Notes: a model not told the origin generated them from the letters alone. Counted from the stretch's first letter, positions 35,274 to 45,415 are shown. The stretch: DNA of 64,000 bases from CAZMVY01 sp964617875 (GCA_964617875.1 CAZUAI010000005.1:45610-109609), one strand, 5' to 3'. Numbers and translations are program-made.

Positions 35274-36683
35274 TTACGAGCCGGCGGCACGGATGTCGCG
35301 GCCTGCGTTGCAGACCACGGCCCTGAACTTGCCCGCCGCCGTCCGCTCGATGGCGGTCACCAGCTCGATGCGGATGTCGCCGCCGCCGACGCGCTCGGCC
35401 AGCGCCGTGGCGACGGCCTTCCCGTCGGCCTCCACATACGACTCGCTCGGCACGATCCGCACGCGAAAGCGGTCGTAGTCGTCCTGCACGACCTGGGCCT
35501 CGGCGATGCCGCGCGTGCCCTTGAACACCGGGTCGAGGCGCCCGATGCGCCGCCCGTCGCGCGTGATCAGCACGGCGTCCGTGCGGCCCTCGATGGTCCC
35601 GAGGCACGGGAGCGCGCTCCCGCACGCGCAGGGGCCGGGGCGCAGCGAGCCCATGTCGCCCAATCGGTAGCGGAGGAACGGCTGGACGCGGTTGATCAAG
35701 CTCGTGCAGATCAACTGACCGGTCCGGCCGGCCGGCAGCGGTCGGTCCTGCTCGTCAACGACCTCGACGATGCCGTAGTCCGGGCTCAGGTGCATCGACC
35801 CCTCCGCGCACTCGGCGGCGAACACGGCCATCTCGCCGCAGCCGTACTGGTCGTAGGTCCGGCAGCCGAACGCCTGCCGGATGGCGTCCCGCTGGTGGTC
35901 GAGAAGGGTCTCCGCCGTGGTGAAGCATGCGCGGATCGGGATCGGCGCGAGGCCCGCGTCACAGATGTACCTCGCGATGGCGTACACGCTCGACGGATAG
36001 CCTTCGATGTAGTCGGGCCGGAACCGGCGGATCGCCTCAACGTAGTCGGCCAGGTACTGCGGCGCGAGGTGGTAGCTCGACAGGTAGAGCTGGTTCCAGT
36101 GCCGGTTGTGGACCCAGAAGGGCGGCCGCGTCCGCCCGGGGGCCGCCACGAGATGGCCGCCGATGCTGACGGACCGGTGTTCCCGCCGTCGCAGGCCGAC
36201 GACGGCGTGCCATCGCGCGTCGAGCCAGGCGAAGGCGGCGGCGTTGAGCGCCGCGTCCCGGTAGAGGTCGAGCGGCGTGCCGGTCGTGCCGGACGTGTGC
36301 AGGAGCAGGAGCTTGGCGCGGTCGCGCGTCGAATCGACCAGCGCGAGGGGGTCGGCACGGACGACGGTCTTCTCGAGGATCGGCAGGCGCGGCAGGTCCT
36401 CGACGCCGCGTATCGACCGGGGGTCGATTCCGGCCTCGGCGAACGCCCGGCGGTAGTACGGCACGTGTGCGGCGGCATGACGAACGACATCGCAGAGCGC
36501 CTCGCGCTGAAACGCGGCGAACCGTTCGCCGGACCAGCGATCGCGCTCCGCGATCGCGCGCAACTGGCGGTCGTAGTCCGGCCCGTATCGCTCCCGGTCG
36601 AGCCGGCGCGCGTTGCGGGAGGCCAACCACGTCTTCACGACGTACGGCGACCTCCAGTAGATCCGTTGTGCGAGCGACGCCAC
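35274..36683 (-). CDS. PaaK/CapK-like adenylate-forming enzyme
   Basis: 469 residues from the GTG at 36683, which lies two bases after the stop of the upstream transferase; the longer open frame beyond this is a shadow of that gene. HTSGTTGTPLDLY near residue 130 is the AMP-binding P-loop. YDQYGCGE and FLRYRLGDMG are conserved core motifs of the phenylacetate-CoA ligase branch. CACGSALPCLGTIEGRTDAV is the hinge and C-terminal lid. Members within capsule loci (CapK) activate or transfer an acyl or amino-acid group on a sugar; the substrate here is unknown. Confidence 0.82.
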   Translation of the reverse strand: MASLAQRIYWRSPYVVKTWLASRNARRLDRERYGPDYDRQLRAIAERDRWSGERFAAFQREALCDVVRHAAAHVPYYRRAFAEAGIDPRSIRGVEDLPRLPILEKTVVRADPLALVDSTRDRAKLLLLHTSGTTGTPLDLYRDAALNAAAFAWLDARWHAVVGLRRREHRSVSIGGHLVAAPGRTRPPFWVHNRHWNQLYLSSYHLAPQYLADYVEAIRRFRPDYIEGYPSSVYAIARYICDAGLAPIPIRACFTTAETLLDHQRDAIRQAFGCRTYDQYGCGEMAVFAAECAEGSMHLSPDYGIVEVVDEQDRPLPAGRTGQLICTSLINRVQPFLRYRLGDMGSLRPGPCACGSALPCLGTIEGRTDAVLITRDGRRIGRLDPVFKGTRGIAEAQVVQDDYDRFRVRIVPSESYVEADGKAVATALAERVGGGDIRIELVTAIERTAAGKFRAVVCNAGRDIRAAGS

Positions 36684-36685
36684 GC

Positions 36686-37813
36686 TCAGTCCGCCAGAAT
36701 CGTCTCGTACAAGGCGATGATCTCGGCCGCCCGTCTGTCCCAGTCGAAGCGGTCCTCGATGGTACGGCGGGCGGCGGCGCCGAGACGACGCCGCAGGTCT
36801 TCGTCGTCCAGGAGCCGTTCGATGGCCGCTTCGAGTGCCGGCACATCGTTCGCGGGCACGAGCAGGCCGTTCTCGCCGTGGACGACGATGTCCGGAACGC
36901 TGCCCACCGGCGTCACGACGCAGGCCAGACCGTACGACATCGCCTCGAGCAGCCCGTAGGGCATCCCCTCCAGACGGCTCGGCAGCACGTAGATGTCGGC
37001 GCTGCGGTAGGCGGCGTCCCTGGCCTCGCCGGTCGCGGGGCCCGGGAGTTCGAACCGCTCCTGGAGCCCGGCCGCGGAGGCCTTCTCGCGAAGCGCCCGC
37101 GAGGCGCCCGATTCCGGGCCGACGACGCGGAAAGGCACGTCCCCGCGCCGCGCGAGGATCCGCTCCGCCGCCGCCCAGAGATCGAACACGCCCTTCTCCG
37201 GCTCGATCCGATTGAGGAAGAGCACGACCGGGCGTTGCCGTTCCGGACGGCCGGCGCCGACGTTGCCGTGCCCGGCCGGCGGCAGAAACACCGCGTTCTC
37301 CAGAACGGCGATCCGCTCCGGCGCCACGCCGATGCGAACCAGCGTGTCCCGCAGCGGCGGCGAGATCGCCACCACCCGGTGATTGCCCGCGAGGAGCCGC
37401 CGGATCAGCCGCCGGGCCGGCGGCGAGGAGCGGTCGTGGAAATCGCCGAAGGCCCCTCCGTGAACGTGCAGGACCGTCCTGCGGCCGGCGAGCCGTGCGA
37501 GCAGGGCGAGGAGCGCCTTCTCGTAGAAGCCGCCGAACGAACTCGTCGCAATGTGGACGATGCCCGGCCGCCGCCGGGCGATTGCCGCGAGCACGGCGAC
37601 GCCGAGCGCCGCCGCGTTGACCGCATTGAGCAGCCGGCGGGCCAGACCGCCGAACCGGTACTTGCCGACGAGGTCGGCGCGAACGAAGCGGACGTCGCAG
37701 GCCTCGCGCACGCGCGACCGAAGGTAGCCCTCCGTGTACGTGCTCATCCCGCCGATCGGCGGTGAGGCCGGCCCCACGTAGAGCACCCGCGGTTTGCGCC
37801 CGTCGTGTGCCAC
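36686..37813 (-). CDS. Glycosyltransferase family 4
   Basis: 375 residues starting at a GTG at 37813. GPASPPIGGMSTYTE is the acceptor loop. HVHGGAFGDFHD is a conserved histidine-rich segment of this GT4 subgroup. SRLEGMPYGLLEAMSYG is the donor E-x7-E site. It is tightly linked to both neighbours (2 and 9 bases). Confidence 0.87.
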   Translation of the reverse strand: MAHDGRKPRVLYVGPASPPIGGMSTYTEGYLRSRVREACDVRFVRADLVGKYRFGGLARRLLNAVNAAALGVAVLAAIARRRPGIVHIATSSFGGFYEKALLALLARLAGRRTVLHVHGGAFGDFHDRSSPPARRLIRRLLAGNHRVVAISPPLRDTLVRIGVAPERIAVLENAVFLPPAGHGNVGAGRPERQRPVVLFLNRIEPEKGVFDLWAAAERILARRGDVPFRVVGPESGASRALREKASAAGLQERFELPGPATGEARDAAYRSADIYVLPSRLEGMPYGLLEAMSYGLACVVTPVGSVPDIVVHGENGLLVPANDVPALEAAIERLLDDEDLRRRLGAAARRTIEDRFDWDRRAAEIIALYETILAD

Positions 37814-37822
37814 GGGAGGTCC

Positions 37823-38941
37823 TCATCCGGAGAGAACGAGCTTCTCGTACAGGGCGACCGTGTCGTCCACCATCCGGTCCACGGAAAAGCGTTCGACCGC
37901 GCGCTGCCGCGCCGCGGCGCCGAGCCGCGCCGACAGGTCCGCGTCCGCCAGGCACGACCGCACGGCCCGGTCGATCGCGTCCACGTCTCCGCGCGGCACG
38001 ACGATCCCCTGTGCCCCGTCGTCGATCGCCTCCCGGACCGGCGGGCAATCGGTCGCCACGATCGGCAGGCCGGCCGCCATCGCCTCCAGCAGCGCGTTGG
38101 GAAACCCCTCGTGCACGCTGGTGAAGAGAAACAGATCGGCCGACCGCAGCAGCCGCGGAACGTCGTGCCGCAGTCCGAGAAACCGGACGGCATCGCCCGC
38201 GCCCAGGCGCCCGGCGAGGTCGCGCAGCTCCGCTTCCAGCTCTCCGTGACCGGCGATCAGGAAGCAGGCCGGCAACGCACCCCGGCACCGCTGCGCGACG
38301 CGCAGGAGCGTCGGGTAGTCCTTCGCGGGCGTGAGGCGGCCGACGCTGACGACGATCTTCCGGCCGGGCGGGATGGCGAGTTCCGCCAGCAGGCCGGTTC
38401 GATCGGCGGGCCGGGCGTACGGCGCGAGGTCAATCCCGTTGTAGACGATCCGGAACCGATCGGCCGGCACGCCGACCTGCCGCGCCACCGCCTGCGCACA
38501 GGCCCGGCTGTTCGCCAGGTGGACGACCCGCCTGCCCGTGAGCGTTTCGATCGCCCGCAGCACGCGCGGCCGCGACAGTTCCATGCCGCGGTAGGCGGCC
38601 ACGATGTGCCGCACCCCGGCGAGGATCGCCGCGAACCGTCCCCAGCCGATGCCGCTGGACAGCCAGCAGTGGGCGATGTCGGGCCGGCCTTCGCGGATCG
38701 CGCGGGCGAGTTCGCGGATGGACCGCAGGGGCCGTCGCTTGTCCCGCCGGACCTTCGTGAGGTCGATGCGGGCCTGTCGGTACAGGGCGATCTGGTCGGT
38801 GTCGCGGACATCGCTGTAGTAGAGCACACGGTGCGCGACACGCTCCGGCCGGCTGTGGACGATCAGTTCGTAGAGCTGCCGTTCGGCGCCGCCGACGCCG
38901 ATGTGCGGAATCACATGCGTGACGCGGATCGGAACAGACAC
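37823..38941 (-). CDS. Glycosyltransferase family 4
   Basis: 372 residues, starting at a GTG at 38941. IGVGGAERQLYELI is the acceptor loop and TSVHEGFPNALLEAMAAG the donor E-x7-E site. LVPx-type SVGRLTPAKDYPTL starts the second Rossmann domain. It resembles the transferase at 34079-35236 along its length, including the LGLRHDVPRL segment. A 166-base gap without a gene separates it from the O-antigen ligase. Confidence 0.87.
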   Translation of the reverse strand: MSVPIRVTHVIPHIGVGGAERQLYELIVHSRPERVAHRVLYYSDVRDTDQIALYRQARIDLTKVRRDKRRPLRSIRELARAIREGRPDIAHCWLSSGIGWGRFAAILAGVRHIVAAYRGMELSRPRVLRAIETLTGRRVVHLANSRACAQAVARQVGVPADRFRIVYNGIDLAPYARPADRTGLLAELAIPPGRKIVVSVGRLTPAKDYPTLLRVAQRCRGALPACFLIAGHGELEAELRDLAGRLGAGDAVRFLGLRHDVPRLLRSADLFLFTSVHEGFPNALLEAMAAGLPIVATDCPPVREAIDDGAQGIVVPRGDVDAIDRAVRSCLADADLSARLGAAARQRAVERFSVDRMVDDTVALYEKLVLSG

Positions 38942-39107
38942 GAATCAAGGTCTTGGCGGTTCGCCCCGTCGGACCGGGGGGGGCACAGGAAACGTGTCAC
39001 GTGCAAACCGCCCGCGAATGGGATCCGCCCGCCGGGAATCGGCAGCACCACGATCGGCGGGATCATTCACCACTTCTCGTCGTCGATGATGGATGCCAAG
39101 AGCCTGC

Positions 39108-40400
39108 CTATGATGATGCTGTCGTGGCCATGCCGCCAGTGCCTTTCTGGCGGCTGCGTACGGACGGTACCGTGTATTTCTCGATGACCGCGGTGCCGTA
39201 CATGCTCGACAGGAAGACAAAGCCGAAGTTGCTGAACAGGTGTGCCAGCAGCATCATCCAGAGCAACCCGACGCACTCCATGCGCAAGTCCATGGGGATG
39301 TCACGCCGGAACGTGAACCGGAACACGCGCCAGCACAGCAGCAGAATCCAGATCAGGTACGGCCAGGCCGTGATGCCGCCGAACTGCAGGTGCACGTTGA
39401 CAAAGGTGTTGTGAGCGTGGGTGCCCATGGCCGTGCTCTTGGAGAAGTTCCTGTCCGTCCCCGCGCCGAGGAGCTTCGTTCGCCAGAGATCCTCCACCGT
39501 GGTCCAGCTGTACAGCGCGGCCCGCTCGCTCTTCTGTTCCATGCGCATGCCGAACGCCGACCACGCGTCCGCGACGAAGTAGCCCAGCTGCGAAAGGGCC
39601 ATCACGCCGAACACCAGCATGACAATGCCGCCGACGCGCCGGCCGCGCCCCAGCAGGATCGCCGGCGCCAACGTCGTCAACCCGACAACCATCGAGACGA
39701 TGCCGCCGCGGGATACCGTCAGCAGCACCACGGTGATCAGCGAGAGGCCGATCGCCCAGAGGGCCGGCCTTGCCGCCCTGGTCGCGCGGAGCGACCAGAA
39801 CAGCACGGCCAGCGCGAAGAGCCCGGCCGTGTGGGCGAGGTCGTTGGCGTTGGCTATCCCGCCGCCGATCCGTTGCCGGTCCAGGAACAGGCGCGTCGCG
39901 CCGACACGGCGCAAGTCGCCCAGCTGCCACGCAGCAACAAGAATCAGAAGCGAGAAGAAGAGCATGATGCGCTTCTGCGTCGCGCCGTTTCGCACGAGAT
40001 AGCACATCACATACAGCTGGCAGGCCCAGAGGAACAGGAAGGTCAGGCCCGTGCCGACAATCGGCATCTCGCCCTGGGCCGCCTGGGAGATGGTCGCGCC
40101 GATGTTGATCGCGGCGGCGAACCAGACGGACAGCGGAAACCGCTCGCCCTGCCCGAGGAATATCGCGAAGCAGGCGATGGCCGTCACGATCACCACGCCG
40201 GCGCCGAAGTAGGGGATTTGCCAGGCGCCGGTGGTCTGAACGAACAGGCTGTTCAGTACGGAGACGTACAGACACCCCTCGACGAACTTCCGCGCGACCG
40301 AGGGGGGCCGCTCGAACTGAGCGAGGACGTTCGCCGGCGTGCTCGCCGCGTACGCCGGGATGCAGGAATAGGCCGGACAGGCGGCCGCATAGCGTTGCAT
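39108..40400 (-). CDS. O-antigen ligase / polymerase family membrane protein
   Basis: 430 residues with about 10-12 membrane helices. The conserved periplasmic loop contains GTHAHNTFVNVHLQFGG with the His residues of the Wzy_C/WaaL family, and TVSRGGIVSMVV matches another conserved segment. WaaL-type enzymes ligate polymer to a lipid acceptor, while Wzy-type enzymes polymerise repeat units; the family alone does not separate them. With a Wzx flippase in the same cluster, a Wzx/Wzy-type pathway is likely. Confidence 0.85.
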   Translation of the reverse strand: MQRYAAACPAYSCIPAYAASTPANVLAQFERPPSVARKFVEGCLYVSVLNSLFVQTTGAWQIPYFGAGVVIVTAIACFAIFLGQGERFPLSVWFAAAINIGATISQAAQGEMPIVGTGLTFLFLWACQLYVMCYLVRNGATQKRIMLFFSLLILVAAWQLGDLRRVGATRLFLDRQRIGGGIANANDLAHTAGLFALAVLFWSLRATRAARPALWAIGLSLITVVLLTVSRGGIVSMVVGLTTLAPAILLGRGRRVGGIVMLVFGVMALSQLGYFVADAWSAFGMRMEQKSERAALYSWTTVEDLWRTKLLGAGTDRNFSKSTAMGTHAHNTFVNVHLQFGGITAWPYLIWILLLCWRVFRFTFRRDIPMDLRMECVGLLWMMLLAHLFSNFGFVFLSSMYGTAVIEKYTVPSVRSRQKGTGGMATTASS

Positions 40401-40494
40401 GACAACCCTCGCTGTGAGCCCGTGCCATCGGCGGACGATTCGGACCCGTGCGCCGCCGCGCCCGGGCTGCAGTCGCGCGGCGGCGGCCCGACGC

Positions 40495-41613
40495 CTACAT
40501 GCGCTCCAGGTACATGTGGCTGACGTTCTCCCAGTCGTAGAGCTTCGCCCGGGCCCTTCCGGCGACGCTCATCGTTTCGCGAAGCGGTGCGTCGGCGGCC
40601 AGCCGGGCGAGGGCGTCCGCCATCGCATCGGTGTCGCCGGGCTCAACGACCAGTCCGTTGTCTCCGGATTGAACCGCATCCTGGCTTCCGCTCACGTTGG
40701 TCACGACCGCCGGCAGGCCTGCCGCCATCGCCTCGACGACGACCAGGGGGAACATCTCCTGAACCGACGGCGAGAAGAAGATATTGCTCTGCCGGTAGGC
40801 GGCGATCAGGTTCTCTCCGTACAGACCCGGGCACAGGATCACGCGCGAGGCGACCCCCAGCCGCTCGGTCAGGCCCTTCCAGCATTCCACGCCGCGGCCG
40901 ACGAGGCAATAGTACAGGTCCGGCACCTTCGGCGCGGCGCGTGCGAATGCCTCGATGCCCGTCCCGTACCCCTTCGCGGGATGCTCGCGGCCGACCGAGA
41001 GAACAACGACGGCGCCCCTCGGAAGGCCGAGCTGGTCCCGGAAATCGACGCCGACCTCGCGCTGAAACTTCGCCCACTCGACGCCGTTCGGAATCCGCAG
41101 AATCCGGTCTCGCGCGACCCCGAGTTCCTCCATGAGCTGTGCGGCATGCGAGCTGATGGCCACCGCTCCCGCGGAAGCGTTCAAGGCGTGCCGGAGCAGC
41201 GGGTCGATGCCAAACCGGGCCCGATAGCCCCACGGCGCCGTCGTCAGGTCCGTGCCGTGACAGGTGACCAGATACCGCGGAACCGGCCGAAGCCCGCTGA
41301 GCAGCCAGGCCGTCGGGTAGCCGAACTGCGCGGAGATGGCGTCGGGACGAAACTCCTTCAGCAGGCGCGCCATCTGCTTCCGGATGTACCACGCGAGCGG
41401 GAAGCGGTGGTGGCCCAGCCGATCGGAGCCGCGAAGCACCCGGAAACGGCGGACGCCGTAACCGGCATCGGGCTGGGGCGGTGCGTCGCTGCACGCGTTC
41501 ATCACGCAGACCTCGTGCCCCTGCCGGGACCACTGGGTCGCCAGATGATGAACGACGAATTCCGCCCCGCCGACGCGGGGGAGAAACGACATCGTCACGA
41601 CCGCGATTCGCAT
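40495..41613 (-). CDS. Glycosyltransferase family 4
   Basis: 372 residues from the ATG at 41613 (MRIAVVTMSFLPRVGGAEF). An in-frame start at 41655 would overlap the preceding deacetylase stop. FLPRVGGAEFVVHHL is the acceptor loop; SVQEMFPLVVVEAMAAG carries the donor E-x7-E. VTCHGTDLTTAPWG is a typical segment of this GT4 group. It lies about 95 bases before the O-antigen ligase gene. Confidence 0.87.
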   Translation of the reverse strand: MRIAVVTMSFLPRVGGAEFVVHHLATQWSRQGHEVCVMNACSDAPPQPDAGYGVRRFRVLRGSDRLGHHRFPLAWYIRKQMARLLKEFRPDAISAQFGYPTAWLLSGLRPVPRYLVTCHGTDLTTAPWGYRARFGIDPLLRHALNASAGAVAISSHAAQLMEELGVARDRILRIPNGVEWAKFQREVGVDFRDQLGLPRGAVVVLSVGREHPAKGYGTGIEAFARAAPKVPDLYYCLVGRGVECWKGLTERLGVASRVILCPGLYGENLIAAYRQSNIFFSPSVQEMFPLVVVEAMAAGLPAVVTNVSGSQDAVQSGDNGLVVEPGDTDAMADALARLAADAPLRETMSVAGRARAKLYDWENVSHMYLERM

Positions 41614-41642
41614 ACGCCGCACTGCCTGACGCGCGCCCGGCC

Positions 41643-42623
41643 TTACGCCGGGCACAGGCGCGCGAATTCCGTCAGCGTCAGGCCCCGCGCGCCCTCCCCG
41701 GCCAGGGCGGCGAACAGGCCGCTGAACGTCTCATACAGCTCCTCGATCGATGCCGCGTCCGGGAACGTCGGCGATCCGCCGGGCATCAGCTCCGATGAGT
41801 GGAACATCATTTCGGCGCACGGCAGGCCGAGCCGTCGCGCTTCACGGTAGATCGCCAGCAGCTGGCGGGTCCGGGTGCGGCGCGTCGGGCGGAACCACTG
41901 GGGCCCGAAGCCGAGTTTGACCATCGCCCGCATGCCGATCGTGCCCGGGTGGTTGACGCACCATTGCTGCACGGCGGGGCTGCGACTCGCCGGCCAGCGC
42001 GGGAACAGAATCGTGACCGGCACTTCCAGGAGGGCGCTGTCGCCGGCCCTCGTGCAGTCGTCGCGTGAGAGCCGATAGGCCCCCGGCCGGGCCTTCCGGA
42101 AGTCCATGCCGCCAGCGCCGCCGACGCTCCCGGGCGCATCGCGGTGCGACGTGTACGGTGTGACCGAACAATCGACCTCGTACCCGAGGCGGAGCAGCAC
42201 GTCGATGTGCGGTTCGTGGAAGCCATAGCGGCCCGCGCGGTAGCTTGTCGGCGCCCGCCCGAATGCGCGGGTGATGGCGTCGGTCAGCATCCGCATCTTT
42301 GCTTCGAAGACATCGAGGGGCAGTTCGTGGGGAAACGCCAGGTGCAGGGCGCCCTCGCCTTCTCCCGGGCCCAGGGGCGGATTGCTCCAGGGGTGCAGGT
42401 GCGCGCCGATCTCGGCCCGGCCCGACGCCTGGTACGGTGCGATCGTGTCGCGGAAGAGCGGGTCGGTGGCCATCTCGTACGTGCACAGGTACGTCGGTTT
42501 GAAGCCGAAACGGTCGCACAGATGCTGAAAACGCGGAAGGAATCGCGTGTTCTCCCGGTTGAACCGGGCCGGCCGGCTCCACTGGTTGTCGGCCTCCGTG
42601 TCGATCGTGATGAGAAAGTCCAT
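41643..42623 (-). CDS. Polysaccharide deacetylase-family protein (NodB-like)
   Basis: 326 residues from the ATG at 42623. The start MDFLITIDTEAD contains the metal/catalytic Asp pair of the family. EIGAHLHPW is the HxxxH-like metal site, and SYRAGRYGFHEPHIDVL the RxGR motif. EMMFHSSELMPGG near the C-terminus supplies the last conserved His. The frame is open further upstream but overlaps the flippase gene. The enzyme is expected to remove N- or O-acetyl groups from a glycan or glycolipid intermediate. Confidence 0.82.
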   Translation of the reverse strand: MDFLITIDTEADNQWSRPARFNRENTRFLPRFQHLCDRFGFKPTYLCTYEMATDPLFRDTIAPYQASGRAEIGAHLHPWSNPPLGPGEGEGALHLAFPHELPLDVFEAKMRMLTDAITRAFGRAPTSYRAGRYGFHEPHIDVLLRLGYEVDCSVTPYTSHRDAPGSVGGAGGMDFRKARPGAYRLSRDDCTRAGDSALLEVPVTILFPRWPASRSPAVQQWCVNHPGTIGMRAMVKLGFGPQWFRPTRRTRTRQLLAIYREARRLGLPCAEMMFHSSELMPGGSPTFPDAASIEELYETFSGLFAALAGEGARGLTLTEFARLCPA

Positions 42624-42655
42624 GACGGCGCAGACGCTCTGGCGGGCCGCGCGGG

Positions 42656-44107
42656 TCACGCGCGCTGGAAGACGGTCCGCCAGTTTCGGATGTTCAGGTA
42701 ACCCGCCAGGTGGAACGCGAGGATCACCAGAACGAAGTAGGCCGGCCCGGCCATGGCGAGCGTCTGAAGGGGGGGCCGGCCGAGCCGCGACGCGAAGGAC
42801 AGCAGGATCGCCGGCGTCACGCTGATGGCAAAGACCCCGGCGAGGCTCCGCCACGGCAGCAGGCCCGCCGCCGTCACAGCCAGTTCGCGCTTGACCACGC
42901 CGAGCTGGACGAGACCGTTGGCCCAGTACGCCGCGACGAGGGCGATCGCTCCGCCCGCGAGGCCGATTCGGGGGATCAGCAGCACGCAGAGCACGGAACT
43001 CACGATCGATCGGATCGTGTTGCCGGCCATGATGGACTTCGTTCGTCCCAGGGCCGTCGGGACGGTGCCGTAGGCCGAAATCGCCATCACCAGGGTGAGC
43101 AGGTTGATGCGGAACAGGCCCATGCACGCCACGTACCTCTTCGTGTAGAGGGCGACGACGATTTCGTATGCGAAGAAGAACGCAAAGCAGATCGACGGGA
43201 TCAGTGCGATTCCGTTGACGACCACGAGCTTGTGCCAGAGATCGCGCATCGCCTGACGGTCGTTCACGGCCGCCAGTTCGCCGAGGCGTGTGAGGCAGAC
43301 ATTGCCGAGCGAGTTCGTGAACAGCGTGACGGCCCCGAGAACGCTGACCCCCCCGAGCGAATACACGGCGAACTGCTCCGGCGACATGAGCCCGGAGATG
43401 ATCCCCTTGTCGATCTGTGCTCCGATCATGCCGACGATCATGCTTCCCGCCAGGGGGAGCATGTAGTGCATCTGTTCGCGCAACAGCTCGCGATCCACGA
43501 TCCCGATCCCGATGCGGTAGTGGCGGATCAGATAGGCCGTGAGAAACGCGCCCCGCAGCACGCTGTACGCGATCAGCCCGTACACGATCCCCATCACCGT
43601 GTGGAACGCCAGGAGCGACCCGACGACGACGACGAACATCATCGCGGGGCCGCTGATGCTGGCGAGCAGCACGAGGCGCGGCTTCTTCTCGACGATGAAG
43701 AGGTGCTCCATGATGAACGAGACCCCCTCCAGGAGAAGATAGCCGGCCATCGGCCAGACGTACTCCCGCCCGACGCCGCTCGGCAGCCAGCCCAGCCCGC
43801 CGCAGATCCCCACGAACACGGCGGTCACCGTCAGGCTCGCGAGGATCTGCAGCGTCATCGTCTGCGTCATGAGCCGCGAACGGTCGTTCTGCTTCCTCGG
43901 GAAGAAGTAGTAGAGGCTGGTGGGGATCGCCAGTCGCCCCAGCTCCGACGCCACGAGCGCCACCCACATCAACTGCCGATACGTGCCGAATGTGTCCCCG
44001 TCCATCATCCGCACGAGGATCACCGGCGAAAGGCTCCCCACCACGAAGCCGATGATGCGGCCCACGAAGAGGTACGCGGTTTGTGTTCTCAGAGAATATT
44101 CAGCCAT
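42656..44107 (-). CDS. Polysaccharide flippase (Wzx/MATE-like)
   Basis: 483 residues with 12-14 membrane helices; start at the ATG 44107 (a GTG 18 bases upstream is in frame). The first helices TAYLFVGRIIGFVVGSLSP and the following RMMDGDTFGTYRQLMW are typical of MOP-superfamily lipid-linked oligosaccharide exporters. Basic loops such as FFPRKQNDRSRL face the cytoplasm. It would move undecaprenyl-linked repeat units across the inner membrane for the ligase or polymerase at 39108-40400. Confidence 0.87.
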   Translation of the reverse strand: MAEYSLRTQTAYLFVGRIIGFVVGSLSPVILVRMMDGDTFGTYRQLMWVALVASELGRLAIPTSLYYFFPRKQNDRSRLMTQTMTLQILASLTVTAVFVGICGGLGWLPSGVGREYVWPMAGYLLLEGVSFIMEHLFIVEKKPRLVLLASISGPAMMFVVVVGSLLAFHTVMGIVYGLIAYSVLRGAFLTAYLIRHYRIGIGIVDRELLREQMHYMLPLAGSMIVGMIGAQIDKGIISGLMSPEQFAVYSLGGVSVLGAVTLFTNSLGNVCLTRLGELAAVNDRQAMRDLWHKLVVVNGIALIPSICFAFFFAYEIVVALYTKRYVACMGLFRINLLTLVMAISAYGTVPTALGRTKSIMAGNTIRSIVSSVLCVLLIPRIGLAGGAIALVAAYWANGLVQLGVVKRELAVTAAGLLPWRSLAGVFAISVTPAILLSFASRLGRPPLQTLAMAGPAYFVLVILAFHLAGYLNIRNWRTVFQRA

Positions 44108-44165
44108 GTCGTCCAGACGCGGCACCGCGGGACGGAACGCCCCGCGGACGCCGATCCCCTTCCGT

Positions 44166-45410
44166 TCAATCCGCCGCCGCGCCGCGCCGCCGGACCAGGA
44201 CGCCGTCGATGGCGGCGAGCGTTCGCTCCATGCTGCGGCCGTCCGGCCCCAGGAGTTCGTCCCGGAGGGCTTCCTGCCCGTTCTTCAGCAGCCGATGCCG
44301 GACATCCGCGTCGTGCAGCACCTTTCCAATCGCGTCGCGAAGCTCTTCCGGGGCCTCGACATCGATGCCGGCCCCGTACTTCGCGGCGTACGGCAGTGCC
44401 AGCGCGGTCTTGAGGTACTGGATGAAGACCACCGGCTTCTGCAGGATCATGGCCTCGATGCAGACCGTGCTGTAGACCGTCGCGCAGGCCGAACAGAGGC
44501 GCAGGGCCTCGATCGAACTCAATTCGTTCTTGAAGAACGCGACGTCCTCCGTCGTCATGCCGTGTTCGTCCGCCCAGCGGCGCCACGCGTCGAGATCCTC
44601 CGGGATGCGCGGGTGGAACTTCACCAGGAGCAGGGCGCCGTGCGCCCGGACCGCCGGAACCAGATCCAGGATCATCGGCCGGTGATCGAACGCCTGCGCC
44701 GCGAACAGTACGATCGGGCAATCCTCGCGAATCCCGAGCCGGCGGCGGACCGCCCGGTCCTCCTCGAGCGGCCAGGGCTCCCGTGCCGTCTCGGCCAGCC
44801 TGTCGTACGCCGGTGAGCCGACGACGTGCACGCTGCCCGGCGGCGCTCCGTTTCGCAGGAAGATGTCCCGGCCCAGCGTGTTCATCACCAGCGTCAGGTC
44901 GACGCCGCTGTTTCCCTCGAGAGCGCCGTACCCGAGGCGGGCCAGCGCGGCCCGGAACAGGCCGATGCCGATCTTCCGCCGACGGAGCAGCTTCACGCGG
45001 TACCGCGGGTTCGCCGGGACGACGAGCCCGTCGGTCATGTACACCGTCGCGAGGCCGGCTTGCCGCGCGGCCCGCATGATTTCCCGTTGCATCGGGCCGA
45101 AATCGCTCCCGAAGATCATCGCGTCGATGCCGCGGCCCTCGAGCACCTTCCGGACGGCCGCGTTCAGTCTGCGCCGCTCCCGCGATTCGCGGGTCCAATG
45201 GGGCGCGGGATCGCAGACGCCCGCGGGAAGCATCTCGTAGGGATAGCCCGAGGTCCGCACCTGCGCCTCGGCCGCCTGCGCCGGCGCGAAGGCCGAATCG
45301 GCGCACAGGAGACGCACGTCGTCGCCCCGGTCGCGCAGGGCATCCATCAGCGGGCGGAAACGCCCGACGTGCAGCGGACTGTTCGGCATGAACCAGATCT
45401 GCCACGGCAT
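44166..45410 (-). CDS. GT-B-fold transferase of surface-carbohydrate synthesis (CDP-glycerol/2-epimerase-like)
   Basis: 414 residues from the ATG at 45410, which is 5 bases after the phosphatase-synthetase stop; an in-frame start at 45485 is less likely. MPNSPLHVGRFRPLMDALR opens a Rossmann-like domain. The C-terminal half has VLFAAQAFDHRPM, KFHPRI and VYSTVCIEAMILQKPVV, as in transferases that use nucleotide-linked substrates (CDP-glycerol or sialyl-type) and in UDP-GlcNAc 2-epimerases. The position right after the CMP-sugar synthetase gene suggests it may transfer the activated nonulosonate. I cannot assign a CAZy family with certainty. Confidence 0.65.
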   Translation of the reverse strand: MPWQIWFMPNSPLHVGRFRPLMDALRDRGDDVRLLCADSAFAPAQAAEAQVRTSGYPYEMLPAGVCDPAPHWTRESRERRRLNAAVRKVLEGRGIDAMIFGSDFGPMQREIMRAARQAGLATVYMTDGLVVPANPRYRVKLLRRRKIGIGLFRAALARLGYGALEGNSGVDLTLVMNTLGRDIFLRNGAPPGSVHVVGSPAYDRLAETAREPWPLEEDRAVRRRLGIREDCPIVLFAAQAFDHRPMILDLVPAVRAHGALLLVKFHPRIPEDLDAWRRWADEHGMTTEDVAFFKNELSSIEALRLCSACATVYSTVCIEAMILQKPVVFIQYLKTALALPYAAKYGAGIDVEAPEELRDAIGKVLHDADVRHRLLKNGQEALRDELLGPDGRSMERTLAAIDGVLVRRRGAAAD

Positions 45411-45415
45411 CGTCG

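Noticed and set aside
36684..38288. The N-terminal extension of the open frame containing the PaaK/CapK-like gene
   Set aside because: It runs over two well-defined glycosyltransferase genes in another frame, and its translation is low-complexity; the GTG at 36683 gives a natural start two bases after the previous stop.
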